From Boseongicola aestuarii (GTDB lineage: Bacteria > Pseudomonadota > Alphaproteobacteria > Rhodobacterales > Rhodobacteraceae), in the NCBI RefSeq assembly GCF_900184815.1, contig NZ_FXXQ01000001.1:62001-126000 (forward strand): 64,000 bases of DNA, read 5' to 3'. Below, piece after piece: positions 46,147 to 55,327 of this stretch. Position 1 is the stretch's first letter; each line of letters begins with the position of its first letter. A model generated the notes under the pieces. It was not told the DNA's origin, did not search any database, and saw nothing but the letters and a program-made list of their open reading frames with translations. A program made the translations under genes and the position numbers.

Positions 46147-47360
46147 CAATTCGCAAGATCGGCAACAAAGGTATCGGCGCGAAGATCAGCCAGATAGTCA
46201 GCGGCAATCGACGTGAGACGCGTATTCAGAAGGCGCGTTCCGACAAGTTCAAAATCGACGGTGCTTTCAAAGGCCTGTTGGCGACCGCACAGCATAAGCA
46301 CGGTGCTTTGCGAGCCTCGAACGAGGGCGGTGGTCGCTTCATTAACATCAAGAAAGTCGATCTGAGCGCGGATATCTGCTGGCAAAGCGGTCAATGGCCT
46401 GCTTTCGCGGATCAGCATATCTTCGGGCAGGTCTTTTGCGATGCCGTAGAGGTCGTCGCAGGTATCGATGCGCGATGCGATACGGTCAGCTTCACTTGGC
46501 CCTGCGGCGACGCGAAGAAGCGCATAGTCGATCGAAAGCGTCTCGGGCCGGCCGACGGCGACACGTTCAACGTCTCGTAGCAAGAAGATACCGATGACGT
46601 TATCCAGTTCGATCGGTTGACTGATCTGGCCGGGAGATAGCGCGCGGATCGGTGCCTGAATGTTTTCAGGCAGAGTTTCAATTGCGACCCAGTTCAATTG
46701 CCCTGCACGCGATCGCGAGGCGGCAACGGAGTAAAGGCGCGCGGCCGTCGAGAATTCCTCTTCGCTGCGCATTGTCGCGATTTCCGCAGCGCGCGCGCGC
46801 GAGGCGCGTGTCGTATCAGCACCTGTCTTTGGCAGAAGAATTTCCGAGATCAATACACGCAAGCCGCCTTCAGTGCCCGTGCGCGCCAAGTTACGGTCTA
46901 TAACTTCCTGCGGGATGTTGCGGGCTTCGGAACGGAACCTCGCCTGAACATGGGCCCGCCACGCGATCCCGGCCGTCACAAAGTCGCGAAAGGTCTGTGC
47001 ATCGACACCTTCTTGACCAAGCGCGGTGATGAACTCCTCGGCGGTCAAATTCGCACGCGCAGCAAATTCTTCAAGGCCGGCCGCAATCTGGTCTTCACCG
47101 GGCATATCGCCGCTAAGCCGGGCGGCTTCGAATTGAATGGTTTCATTGATTAACTGTTCGCGTGCAAGTGCACGCGGATCGCCGGGCGCACGCAAAAGAG
47201 CCAGGAAGCGTGTGCGTTGCGTGATCTGGTATTCCGTTATGATGTTGTCATTGGCCTGGATTGCTGGCCGGAACCGGTTTTGCGCCTCGGCCGGCAGCGA
47301 CGACATGGCAACCACCATTACAAGTGACAAGAATATGACAACGCAACTGGAATTCTTCAC
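46146..47360 (-). CDS. surA: periplasmic peptidyl-prolyl isomerase/chaperone SurA
   Basis: Periplasmic chaperone for outer-membrane proteins such as LptD. The 404 residues include a signal peptide (about 1-26, ending PAEAQ), a SurA N-terminal helical chaperone domain with NDNIITEYQITQR, and one parvulin-type region near 170-290 with LISEILLPK and FSTAARLYSVAASRSRAG. The parvulin core looks divergent and may be catalytically weak. The GTG start follows lptD by 4 bases, with GAGGG upstream. Confidence 0.88.
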   Translation of the reverse strand: MKNSSCVVIFLSLVMVVAMSSLPAEAQNRFRPAIQANDNIITEYQITQRTRFLALLRAPGDPRALAREQLINETIQFEAARLSGDMPGEDQIAAGLEEFAARANLTAEEFITALGQEGVDAQTFRDFVTAGIAWRAHVQARFRSEARNIPQEVIDRNLARTGTEGGLRVLISEILLPKTGADTTRASRARAAEIATMRSEEEFSTAARLYSVAASRSRAGQLNWVAIETLPENIQAPIRALSPGQISQPIELDNVIGIFLLRDVERVAVGRPETLSIDYALLRVAAGPSEADRIASRIDTCDDLYGIAKDLPEDMLIRESRPLTALPADIRAQIDFLDVNEATTALVRGSQSTVLMLCGRQQAFESTVDFELVGTRLLNTRLTSIAADYLADLRADTFVADLAN

Positions 47361-47364
47361 TTTG

Positions 47365-49479
47365 TTACCCTCTGCAAACCGACCGGCTTGCCCCCTGCTT
47401 TTGTCCGTTCCCAACACCAAGCAATGACACGCGGAAACCGAAGTCCGTGGTAGGTGTGACGCTTGTAGATGTTGCATAACGGCGCGTCACGGAAAGGTCT
47501 ATCCGAATGCAATCAGTCTCGAATTCAAGCCCGAGGCCCGCGCGCGCAGCGCGACCTTCGTTGAAGTCGTAGCGCCAGTCTGTGCTGGCTGTCCAGTTTT
47601 CGTTGAGGTCAAGAAATCCTCCAAACGCCAATTCAGACAACTTGTCTGTTCGCCCTTCGGAAGGTTCGGGTTGCGCGAATAAAAAACTGGACGACAGGGC
47701 GGCTTTGTCGCCTTGCCAGTCAACGCGGGTCTCATTCAAGGTGAAAGCCACGTTGTCATCAAAGAGCGAGCGTGACGACAGCCAAAGGCGATCGCCATAT
47801 GACAGACGTCCAGCCAGCAGCCACTCGGATTGATCTGCATCCTGGCCGCCGGTGTCCGAAAATTGCAAAGCCCCATCCAGGCTTGCAACGCGACCGATTG
47901 CAAGATTTGCTCCCCAGCCGTTTTTCTGGACCCGGTGCCAGTTGAACCCCAAGGCAGCGCGAGGTCCGTCTTCTATGCCGTCGATGCCCGGAAACCGGGA
48001 GGGTGCAAAGAGATTGGCTTCGTCGAATTCCACGATACGGCTGTCTTCGAGAGGAACGGCACTTCCGCTGACATTGGCAAAATCAAATCTCAGGATCGGC
48101 TCAAGTATTTCGGTCGCGCCATCTGCCGTCGTCCTCGCAAGCGGCCAGCGCAACTCTGTTGCAACGCGGGGGGCGACCCGCAGCGCGTTGCGCTCAAACC
48201 GCGAGTCCTGGCTGACGTTGTAGGCTTCGATGCGAAGGGCGGCTTCGGTGTCGAGAACAAGTCCGGATTGGAGCTGGTCGCGGCGCGACCAGTCTGCGCC
48301 AAATCCGATACGTGATACGTCGCGCCCAAGAATATCCGCGGAAGACGGACGGTTCAGAGCGGCAGTATCGACCCGGACCGAGGTTCTGCCGCCAAAATGC
48401 AGTCCGTCAAGTTCGCGCTGATAAGAGGTTTCGATAAAGCGGTCGGGCAGGGTGTCCCGGATCGGAATTTCTTGGTCCCGAAGTGTTCGAAACTCTGTGA
48501 TGCTGGCGCGAAACAGGTCTTTTTCGCGGACGCGCCCCAGCGCGAATTCGTTCGTGAGTCGGTCCTTCGAGGAATAATCGTATTGAAAGAGATACCCGGG
48601 GTCCGAGACGAACTCGAGCTGTCCTGTCGCAACAAAGCCTTGTGGTAAAAGGTAGGTCCCGTTGGCAAAAAGATACCCCCGGCCGCCGAGATCATCGTCG
48701 TTTGTCACCGCCCCGTCGAAAGAAAGCTGGCCGTTGCGGATCTCCTGACGATACGAGAACTCGAGTGTTGCGGTCCTTGCCGACAGATACGGCGTGAGCG
48801 TTGCATCGGCGTGGCGCCCGATTGCAATGAAATAAGGAAGCAGAATGCCAGTGCCCAGGTCGGAAGATGTCCGAAGTTCAGGGATCAAAAGGCCGTTTGC
48901 GCGATCTAGCGTCGGGTCGGGCAGTCGTAGTCTCGGCAGATAGATAAGTGGAACGCCTGCCATTCGAAACTGGGCGTTTTCGAAATAGAGTTGTTGGCCC
49001 TCAGTGTCATGGATAACCCGAGACGCGCGTATCTCCCAAAGCGGCGTTGGATTAGATGCACAGACTTCGCAGGAGGATGCGACCACGCGGCGCAAAGTGG
49101 TATAGCGGTCTTCTACGCGCGAGATTTGTGCCGCGGCGAGTTGAAATTGTTGGTCGAGAACAAGTCGTGCCGATGTCAGCACGCCGTCGCGCAGATCACT
49201 GTCCAGAGTTGCCGCATCTGCGGTGAATATATCCCCGGTTTCGCTGGTCAAGGTGACGTCGCCCTGGATCGAAAGCGTGTCACTATTGCGGTCATAAACA
49301 ATGCGGTCGGCCACAAGTCGGTTGCCGTCGTAATAGATGATGACGTTACCCTCGGCAGTGATACTGCCGACCGGATCGATCACCACACTATCCGCGACAA
49401 GGGACGCAAGCGCTTGCGCGTGCAACATGGCCGGAAGAAATATGGCGCAGACCATCAGAGAGAAAAACCAGCGCTTCAT
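47365..49479 (-). CDS. lptD: LPS-assembly outer-membrane protein LptD
   Basis: LptD inserts lipopolysaccharide into the outer leaflet. The 704 residues have a signal peptide (to about residue 23, ...LHAQA), an OstA-like N-terminal domain (EGNVIIYYDGNRLVADRIVY), and a beta-barrel over the remaining 500. A CEVCASNPTPLWEIRA motif near 120 supplies the conserved cysteines; the usual C-terminal Cys pair appears as FETDCIRID near the end. It overlaps lptG by 4 bases and is followed by surA, its folding chaperone. Confidence 0.92.
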   Translation of the reverse strand: MKRWFFSLMVCAIFLPAMLHAQALASLVADSVVIDPVGSITAEGNVIIYYDGNRLVADRIVYDRNSDTLSIQGDVTLTSETGDIFTADAATLDSDLRDGVLTSARLVLDQQFQLAAAQISRVEDRYTTLRRVVASSCEVCASNPTPLWEIRASRVIHDTEGQQLYFENAQFRMAGVPLIYLPRLRLPDPTLDRANGLLIPELRTSSDLGTGILLPYFIAIGRHADATLTPYLSARTATLEFSYRQEIRNGQLSFDGAVTNDDDLGGRGYLFANGTYLLPQGFVATGQLEFVSDPGYLFQYDYSSKDRLTNEFALGRVREKDLFRASITEFRTLRDQEIPIRDTLPDRFIETSYQRELDGLHFGGRTSVRVDTAALNRPSSADILGRDVSRIGFGADWSRRDQLQSGLVLDTEAALRIEAYNVSQDSRFERNALRVAPRVATELRWPLARTTADGATEILEPILRFDFANVSGSAVPLEDSRIVEFDEANLFAPSRFPGIDGIEDGPRAALGFNWHRVQKNGWGANLAIGRVASLDGALQFSDTGGQDADQSEWLLAGRLSYGDRLWLSSRSLFDDNVAFTLNETRVDWQGDKAALSSSFLFAQPEPSEGRTDKLSELAFGGFLDLNENWTASTDWRYDFNEGRAARAGLGLEFETDCIRIDLSVTRRYATSTSVTPTTDFGFRVSLLGVGNGQKQGASRSVCRG

Positions 49480-50576
49480 CCGTCTTCCAGATGCAAGAGT
49501 AATCCAAGCGGCAGAAGGACTGCGGCGACCGGTGGGCCCCAAGCCGCAAGCAGGATCGGGATCTGCCCATTCTCGCCCAGAATGGCGGCAAAGTTGCGGA
49601 TGAAATAGAGGCTGAAGCCGAGCGCTAGCGCAAGCATCACCATTAGGCCGGTCCGTCCCATTCGGGTATGTCGCATGGTGAACCCGGCGCCCACAAGAAC
49701 CATTGAAATAAGCAGGATCGGCAACGCCAACTCCATGTGAAAGAAAGTTCGGTGGTTTCTTGCGGAAAACCCGGCGTCCTCAAGTTGCCTGATAAAGGCG
49801 GGTAGTTCCCAGATCGGAATGGCTGAGGGTGTCCCGAAACTGTCAAGTATCTGGTCACGCGTCAGATTGGACGCAAGGCTCATTCGGTCAGCGACAAACG
49901 CGTTTTGTTCGGGAATTATCTCGTTGGGATCAAAGCGCCATTCCTTAGCTCCTTCAATCTCCCAGGCTCCGGTGACAAGTCGCGCGACGTCGGCTTCTAT
50001 CCGGTAACTTGGCCGGCCATTTGAGTCAAAGCCCAGAAATGTTGCTCCGAACAGGACCGTCCCATCCAAATTCGCCCGTTCGGCCCGGATCACGGTTTGC
50101 CCGGATTGCGTGCCCTGACGCAACCACAGACCTTCGCGTGAAACCGAAACCGTCGACGCCCCTTCACTTGTCAGTCGACCTGCGACTGTTTCATATTGCT
50201 TCGAGGTTGCTGCAACGATCGGATTGATCACCGCAACTGCAAAAATGCCGATCAAGAAGGTGACAGCCAGCGGGGCCAGAAGGCTTTTTAGTGCCGATCG
50301 CCCCGACGCGCGCGTCACCACTAATTCCGAGGACCGCGCCAGCCCAAGGAAAAGCGCCAGCGTCGCCAAGATCATGATTAACGGCAGGATGCGGTAGAGC
50401 GTCTCGGGAACGTTGAGCGCGCTCAACGACAAGAGCGTGCCGAAAGTCGCATCGGTCGAACCGAATTTCCGTATTTGTTCGACCATGTCCAATAGGAACA
50501 GAATGATGAAAAACACGAAGATCGTGGACATCAAAGTCTTAAAGAACCGCCGCGCGAAATAAAGGTGAAGCGTCAT
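49476..50576 (-). CDS. lptG: LPS export permease LptG
   Basis: One half of the LptFG transmembrane unit that lifts LPS from the inner membrane. The 366 residues have three N-terminal helices (SLIIFVFFIIL-type segment MSTIFVFFIILFLLDMVEQI), a periplasmic jellyroll domain and three C-terminal helices. It starts 1 codon inside the lptF stop (4-base overlap), and TGGGA-like spacing supports ATG 50576. The ATPase lptB is elsewhere. Confidence 0.92.
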   Translation of the reverse strand: MTLHLYFARRFFKTLMSTIFVFFIILFLLDMVEQIRKFGSTDATFGTLLSLSALNVPETLYRILPLIMILATLALFLGLARSSELVVTRASGRSALKSLLAPLAVTFLIGIFAVAVINPIVAATSKQYETVAGRLTSEGASTVSVSREGLWLRQGTQSGQTVIRAERANLDGTVLFGATFLGFDSNGRPSYRIEADVARLVTGAWEIEGAKEWRFDPNEIIPEQNAFVADRMSLASNLTRDQILDSFGTPSAIPIWELPAFIRQLEDAGFSARNHRTFFHMELALPILLISMVLVGAGFTMRHTRMGRTGLMVMLALALGFSLYFIRNFAAILGENGQIPILLAAWGPPVAAVLLPLGLLLHLEDG

Positions 50577-51718
50577 GCGGCATCGCCCTCCATTTCTGTG
50601 CGGCGCGGTTTTCGGCGAAAGAGCGCCGGGCGGCACGCCAGTTCAAGAAGGGCCGCAGCCAGCAAGAGTCCGACGATTGGCCCCAGATATGCGGCCGGCC
50701 AAAGGCTGGCATTCGATTGAACGATGTCCTGTCCGACCCGGGTGATCATTTGTATAGCGATTAGGGCTGCAATTGCCCCGAGGATCTGTCGCCAAATCCC
50801 AAACCTGGAAAAACCACCCAACAAGAGTGCCGCAAATCCAACCAGTGGCGCGAACAGTCCGTTCAAGGCATTTCCAAAGCGCTCATGGGCTTCGGACAGC
50901 AAAGTATTGCGAGAGGCGCCCGTCAATGCCTGGGTTGTCTCGCTGGCCTGAAGCAGAACTCTGGTGCTCAGTTCTTGAGGTCGTATGCGCCCAACGCCGC
51001 CAAGCTCCACCAAGCCACTGAGGTCAAAGGCAAGATTCTCAAACCGGATCACGGACAAGAGCCGTGTTTCAGTGTCCAAAGACTGTGCCATACCATCAAG
51101 CATGATTAGGGTCGGTGCCACCGACCCGCGGATCAGTAAGGCTTCGCGCGCCGTATAGGTTACCCTCGTTTCTTTATCTCGTGCGTCGGATAAAAAGATG
51201 TTCATCAACTCGCCTTGAGGCGAAATCTCGCGAATATAGAACGTTACCTTGTCCGCCGGGTGGATGAATCTTCCTTCGGTCAAGAGCCGCGCGGTCATGT
51301 TCTGGGATATCTCGTCTGAGCGCACCGCAAGCTGACGCAGGCTCGCAGGCACCAGATAATGACCGAGGATAGAAGCCAGTACAGCAACAATCAGACCAAA
51401 ACAAATGACCGGACGGGCAAGTCTCCATGGGGAAAAACCGGTGGCCTGAACCACAATCAACTCGCTTTCTGTCGTCAATCTGTTCGTCACGTAAAGCGTG
51501 CCCGCAAATGCAGCGATCGGAAGAACGATACGAATGACGTTGGGCAAGGACAGAACTGAGAATTCCAGAAAAACCGTTGCGGACTGACCGTTCGCAATCA
51601 ACTGGTCGAACAGGACGACGGCGCGATTGACCCAATACACAAGCACAAGCACCAGCGCAAAAAAGCCAAACAGCATCAAGAGCTGTGCCATGAGGTATCT
51701 GTCGAATCGTCCGATCAT
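50573..51718 (-). CDS. lptF: LPS export permease LptF
   Basis: Partner of LptG. The 381 residues follow the YjgP/YjgQ pattern: helices near 12-32, 55-80 and 100-122, a periplasmic domain containing LLTEGRFIHPADKVTFYIRE, and three C-terminal helices. GTG 51721 is a possible alternative start. It is the first gene of the lpt-surA-pdxA-rsmA unit and is divergent from pepA. Confidence 0.92.
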   Translation of the reverse strand: MIGRFDRYLMAQLLMLFGFFALVLVLVYWVNRAVVLFDQLIANGQSATVFLEFSVLSLPNVIRIVLPIAAFAGTLYVTNRLTTESELIVVQATGFSPWRLARPVICFGLIVAVLASILGHYLVPASLRQLAVRSDEISQNMTARLLTEGRFIHPADKVTFYIREISPQGELMNIFLSDARDKETRVTYTAREALLIRGSVAPTLIMLDGMAQSLDTETRLLSVIRFENLAFDLSGLVELGGVGRIRPQELSTRVLLQASETTQALTGASRNTLLSEAHERFGNALNGLFAPLVGFAALLLGGFSRFGIWRQILGAIAALIAIQMITRVGQDIVQSNASLWPAAYLGPIVGLLLAAALLELACRPALFRRKPRRTEMEGDAA

Positions 51719-51864
51719 CACTGACTGACTTGGATAAACTGCGATCCTTAAATCATAGCCCGGCAGCAGAGAACAGGCATGGACGCATCTGGTGTGAGTT
51801 TATCGGCTGGTCTTGGCCAAGTCGGAGCATTAGGCTCTCGGCAAATAGAAAAACCGGAGCGTCC

Positions 51865-53337
51865 ATGACTGAACTTGCGAAACTCAAGATAATTGAAACG
51901 AGCCTTGAGCATATTTCGCAAGCACCAGGTCGGGTCGTGGTTTTCGTCCCGGAAAGCGGCAAGCTCGATCAATATGCGCGTCGATTGAACCGACTGATGC
52001 GCGGAGCACTTGAGCGTTTTGTCGAGAGCAAGGCATTCTCCAAACTGGCAGAAGGCCAAGCCGCTGATCTGGCTTTTCCCACGGGGCTTCATGTGGACGC
52101 GGTTCAGGTGATCCGACTCGACCGGCGCATTAATCCTGAAGCCGAGCGTCGGGCGGGCGCGTCAATCGGTGGCGCGGCAGGTGAAGGACCGGTCCTTGTT
52201 CTGGCAGGAGGTCGTCAAAAACTTGAGAACATTGCGATGGGCTGTCTTTTGAAGTCATACGGCTTCGTTCATCACAAGACATCCAACGAGGAAAATCGCG
52301 TGCCTCGCGAGATCACTTTCATGGTCTCGAAGCCGCATGCAGTACGTGCGGACCTTAAGCGTGTTCAGGCCGTTGCCGATGGCATTTACTTCGCCCGCGA
52401 TCTGGTCAACGAGCCAGCCAACGTATTGACCACGACGGCCTTTGCCGAGCGACTTGAAGCCCTTCGCGATATAGGCCTGAAGGTCGAGGTGCTGGACGAA
52501 GACCAACTGCAGTCGCTTGGAATGCGTGCGCTTTTAGCCGTTGGTCATGGAAGCGAGACTCCTTCAAAAGTCGTTGTGATGGAATGGACCGGAAGTGGCA
52601 CGGAAGCGCCCCTGGCTCTCATTGGCAAGGGCGTGGTCTTTGATACGGGCGGTATTTCCTTGAAGCCGGCGGGCGGCATGGAGGAGATGACCATGGATAT
52701 GGGAGGGGCCGGAACGGTTGCTGGCGTCATGAAGGCCCTCGCGCTGCGCAATGCAGCGGCGAATGTCGTCGGCGTGGTGGGGCTGGTGGAAAACATGCCT
52801 GACGGTCGCGCTCAGCGACCCGGTGATGTGGTGCGGTCAATGAAGGGTGACACTGTCGAAGTGATCAATACTGATGCCGAAGGCCGCCTCGTCCTGTGCG
52901 ATATCATGTGGTACGCGCAAGACCGTTTTGCTCCAAGGGCCATGATTGACCTTGCGACCCTGACAGGCGCAATTGTCGTCGCTCTCGGTCACGAAAACGC
53001 AGGCGCATTTTCAAACGACGATGCACTCGTCACCTCGTTCCTTGCGGCTGCAAAGACCGAAGGCGAAGGCGCTTGGCGCATGCCTTTGGGTACCGGTTAT
53101 GCGCAGACATTGAAGAGCCGCGTCGCGGATGTGAAGAATGTTGGTGGGCGCCCCGGAGGGGCGATCATCGCGGCCGAATTCCTGCAGCGTTTCGTGAACG
53201 AAGACATGCCTTGGATACACCTCGATATCGCGGGTGTTGCCAGTCTTGGTGCGGCGTCCGAACTTGCCCCGAAAGGAGCGACGGGGTGGGGTGTGCGAGC
53301 GCTGGATCGTCTCGTTTCGGATCGATTCGAGGGCTAG
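51865..53337 (+). CDS. pepA: leucyl aminopeptidase (M17)
   Basis: Two-metal aminopeptidase, 490 residues. The C-terminal catalytic half has all M17 signatures: GKGVVFDTGGISLKPAGGM, DMGGAGTVAGVM, NTDAEGRLVL and the bicarbonate-binding region. The N-terminal domain is typical. CCGGAGCG precedes ATG 51865; a longer frame is rejected because the 45 extra residues are unlike the family. Some PepA proteins also bind DNA. It is adjacent to holC, the usual order. Confidence 0.95.
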   Translation: MTELAKLKIIETSLEHISQAPGRVVVFVPESGKLDQYARRLNRLMRGALERFVESKAFSKLAEGQAADLAFPTGLHVDAVQVIRLDRRINPEAERRAGASIGGAAGEGPVLVLAGGRQKLENIAMGCLLKSYGFVHHKTSNEENRVPREITFMVSKPHAVRADLKRVQAVADGIYFARDLVNEPANVLTTTAFAERLEALRDIGLKVEVLDEDQLQSLGMRALLAVGHGSETPSKVVVMEWTGSGTEAPLALIGKGVVFDTGGISLKPAGGMEEMTMDMGGAGTVAGVMKALALRNAAANVVGVVGLVENMPDGRAQRPGDVVRSMKGDTVEVINTDAEGRLVLCDIMWYAQDRFAPRAMIDLATLTGAIVVALGHENAGAFSNDDALVTSFLAAAKTEGEGAWRMPLGTGYAQTLKSRVADVKNVGGRPGGAIIAAEFLQRFVNEDMPWIHLDIAGVASLGAASELAPKGATGWGVRALDRLVSDRFEG

Positions 53338-53341
53338 GGGC

Positions 53342-53794
53342 ATGGGAAGTGTCTATTTCTACCACCTGACCGAGAATCCGCTGGAAGCGACTTTGCCGAT
53401 GCTTCTGCAGAAGTCCTTGGCCGCCGGATGGCGCGTTGCCGTTCGGTCTGGTGACGTGGACTTGATCAGGCGACTGGATGCATCGCTCTGGCTAGGCGAA
53501 GGCTTTTTGCCACACGGGATCGCTGGTGGTCCGCACGATGCTGACCAACCGGTCCTCTTGACGAAAGACGAGGCGAAGAATGCCCCACATTGTCTGATGG
53601 CTGTCGGACAGGCTTCGATTGATGTCGAAGAAGCGAAGGCTTCCGAACGCGTGTGCATTTTGTTTGATGGCGCCGATCCGCAGGCGGTCGATCATGCAAG
53701 GGGGCTGTGGCGTGTCATGACGGATGCCGGACTTGCAGCCCAGTATTGGGCCGACGAAGGCGGGCGCTGGCAGAAAAAGGCCGAAAACGCCTAA
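53342..53794 (+). CDS. holC: DNA polymerase III chi subunit
   Basis: Clamp-loader accessory subunit that binds SSB. The 150 residues show VYFYHLTENPLEATLPMLLQ at the start, the LWLGEGFLPHGIAG turn and the VCILFDGADPQAVDHARGLW strand typical of HolC. It starts 5 bases after pepA. Its end overlaps the convergent protease gene by 4 bases. Confidence 0.93.
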   Translation: MGSVYFYHLTENPLEATLPMLLQKSLAAGWRVAVRSGDVDLIRRLDASLWLGEGFLPHGIAGGPHDADQPVLLTKDEAKNAPHCLMAVGQASIDVEEAKASERVCILFDGADPQAVDHARGLWRVMTDAGLAAQYWADEGGRWQKKAENA

Positions 53795-54372
53795 GGCTGC
53801 AATGTCATCTGGTCGCCGCTGATTTCGATACGGTCAAACAGACTGAGATAGCGCATTCCCAAAAGAGAACCGGGCATTTCACCTTCATTCACGGATGCCG
53901 GAATGCCGCGATGCGAAAACGGCCCAAGGACGATGGTATCGAGTGTGACGAAAGCCGTCCGCACGTCGCCATTCGCCGTGCGCGCCCGTCCTATGAATGC
54001 CAGACTTTCGGGATCAAGCCCTATGCGGGTGGCGTCTTCCAATGTAAGAACGATATCGGTCGCGCCAGTATCCACAAGAAAATCAACGGGCACATCATTG
54101 ATGCGAAGCGTCAAATGAAAATGTCCATCGAAACTCCGTCCTATTGAGATCGCTGCTCCGTCCTCGACCACTGCTTGTCGCGGCAAAAGCTCGGATTCGA
54201 TGTCTTCCCAAATTCCATAGGCCCCGACAACACCCACAAAAATCAGCACCCATGCAATCAACATGCGGGCGATTTTTCCAAGCCCTTGACGGTTCTCGGC
54301 TATGAACCAACCGATGATGGCTGCACCTAAGATCGTCAGATAGATAAGGCTGTCGAGGTTAAGACTGCTCAT
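53791..54372 (-). CDS. retropepsin-like aspartic protease (TIGR02281 family)
   Basis: A 193-residue membrane-anchored protease. Two N-terminal helices (about 6-24 and 35-55) are followed by a retroviral-type protease fold with the active-site motif FLVDTGATDIVL near 110 and the flap-like LGMRYLSLFDRIEIS near the end. Single-Asp proteases of this kind act as dimers. Substrate unknown. ATG 54372 is chosen over upstream frames that shadow marC. Confidence 0.9.
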   Translation of the reverse strand: MSSLNLDSLIYLTILGAAIIGWFIAENRQGLGKIARMLIAWVLIFVGVVGAYGIWEDIESELLPRQAVVEDGAAISIGRSFDGHFHLTLRINDVPVDFLVDTGATDIVLTLEDATRIGLDPESLAFIGRARTANGDVRTAFVTLDTIVLGPFSHRGIPASVNEGEMPGSLLGMRYLSLFDRIEISGDQMTLQP

Positions 54373-54410
54373 GGATAATAAATAGGTGCGGGTCGCGACC
54401 TTGGGTAGGG

Positions 54411-55034
54411 CTAGCCGCCAAATCCAACGGCGCGCAATCCATCCAGCACAAATTGAACCGACAAAGCCGCGAGCAACATTCCCAGCAAGCGTGTAACAAC
54501 ATTGATGCCCACGGGCCCCAAGGCGCGCTCGATCGGATTGGCCAGCAGAAAAAAGCAGAACGTCAACAGCATGACGCCGAACATCACGGCGTGAACCGTC
54601 ATGACCCAGGCCCATTCCCCGTCGTTTTGATTGGTCAACAGGATCATCGTTGCAATCGCACCGGGTCCGGCAATCAGTGGGATCGCCAGTGGAAAGACCG
54701 ATGGATCGTCCTCATTCGCGTGACTCTGGTCTTCACGTCGCTTGGTGCGGCGCTCAAACAGCATATCCAGCGCCGTCAGGAACAACAGAAAGCCCCCGGC
54801 AATGCGGAATGCCGGCATGGAAATCCCGGCAAATCCCAAAACAGCGTCTCCAAGCAATCCAAATGCTGTCAAGAGCCCGGCACCGACAAGGCAAGCTGTC
54901 ACGGCGATCCGGCGCCGGTAGGCCGTGGTCCGCCCTTGGGTCAAGGCCACAAACAAGGGTGCAAGACCAATCGGATCGATGATCACGAACAGGGTTATGA
55001 AGACCGTCAAGATCAGGGCGAAGTCATAAGGCAT
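54411..55034 (-). CDS. MarC family integral membrane protein
   Basis: A 207-residue protein with six helices and MarC signatures FVIIDPIGLAPLFVALTQG and PLAIPLIAGPGAIATMILL. The family was once linked to multidrug resistance, but no clear transport role is established. A hydrophilic loop (RRTKRREDQSHANEDD) separates the halves. Confidence 0.9.
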   Translation of the reverse strand: MPYDFALILTVFITLFVIIDPIGLAPLFVALTQGRTTAYRRRIAVTACLVGAGLLTAFGLLGDAVLGFAGISMPAFRIAGGFLLFLTALDMLFERRTKRREDQSHANEDDPSVFPLAIPLIAGPGAIATMILLTNQNDGEWAWVMTVHAVMFGVMLLTFCFFLLANPIERALGPVGINVVTRLLGMLLAALSVQFVLDGLRAVGFGG

Positions 55035-55327
55035 ATCTGCATTGAGCAGGTTTTGCCGGGCTGGGCAAGGATGACGTCAAGACCGTCTGATGCGCTCGTC
55101 CACCATTTTCAGGTTGGCCATCGGTTCAAGGTCAGGGGGCGAAGTACCATTTTGCGTCGTCGACAATCAGGGAAGTCTGGCATTCGGAGACAAGCCGGAA
55201 GCAGAGTGTTGTCGCGCCTCTCTTGCCACGGTTTTCTAGGCTTACCGGCTTTGAAAAGGCGGCTACCGAAACTGTCGAAGCATCGAGGACCTGCTGCGCG
55301 TGCTAGTCCAATCCCGCCGTATGGCGA
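55035..55327. other. intergenic region without a clear gene
   Basis: This 293-base stretch lies between marC and the end of the ABC-F gene. Short open frames on the minus strand (for example 55138-55300) have no start codon with a ribosome site. Nothing convincing is seen. Confidence 0.4.

Noticed and set aside
55138-55300. A protein-like minus-strand stretch after the ABC-F gene
   Set aside because: It has no start codon after the preceding stop and no family match that I can recognise.
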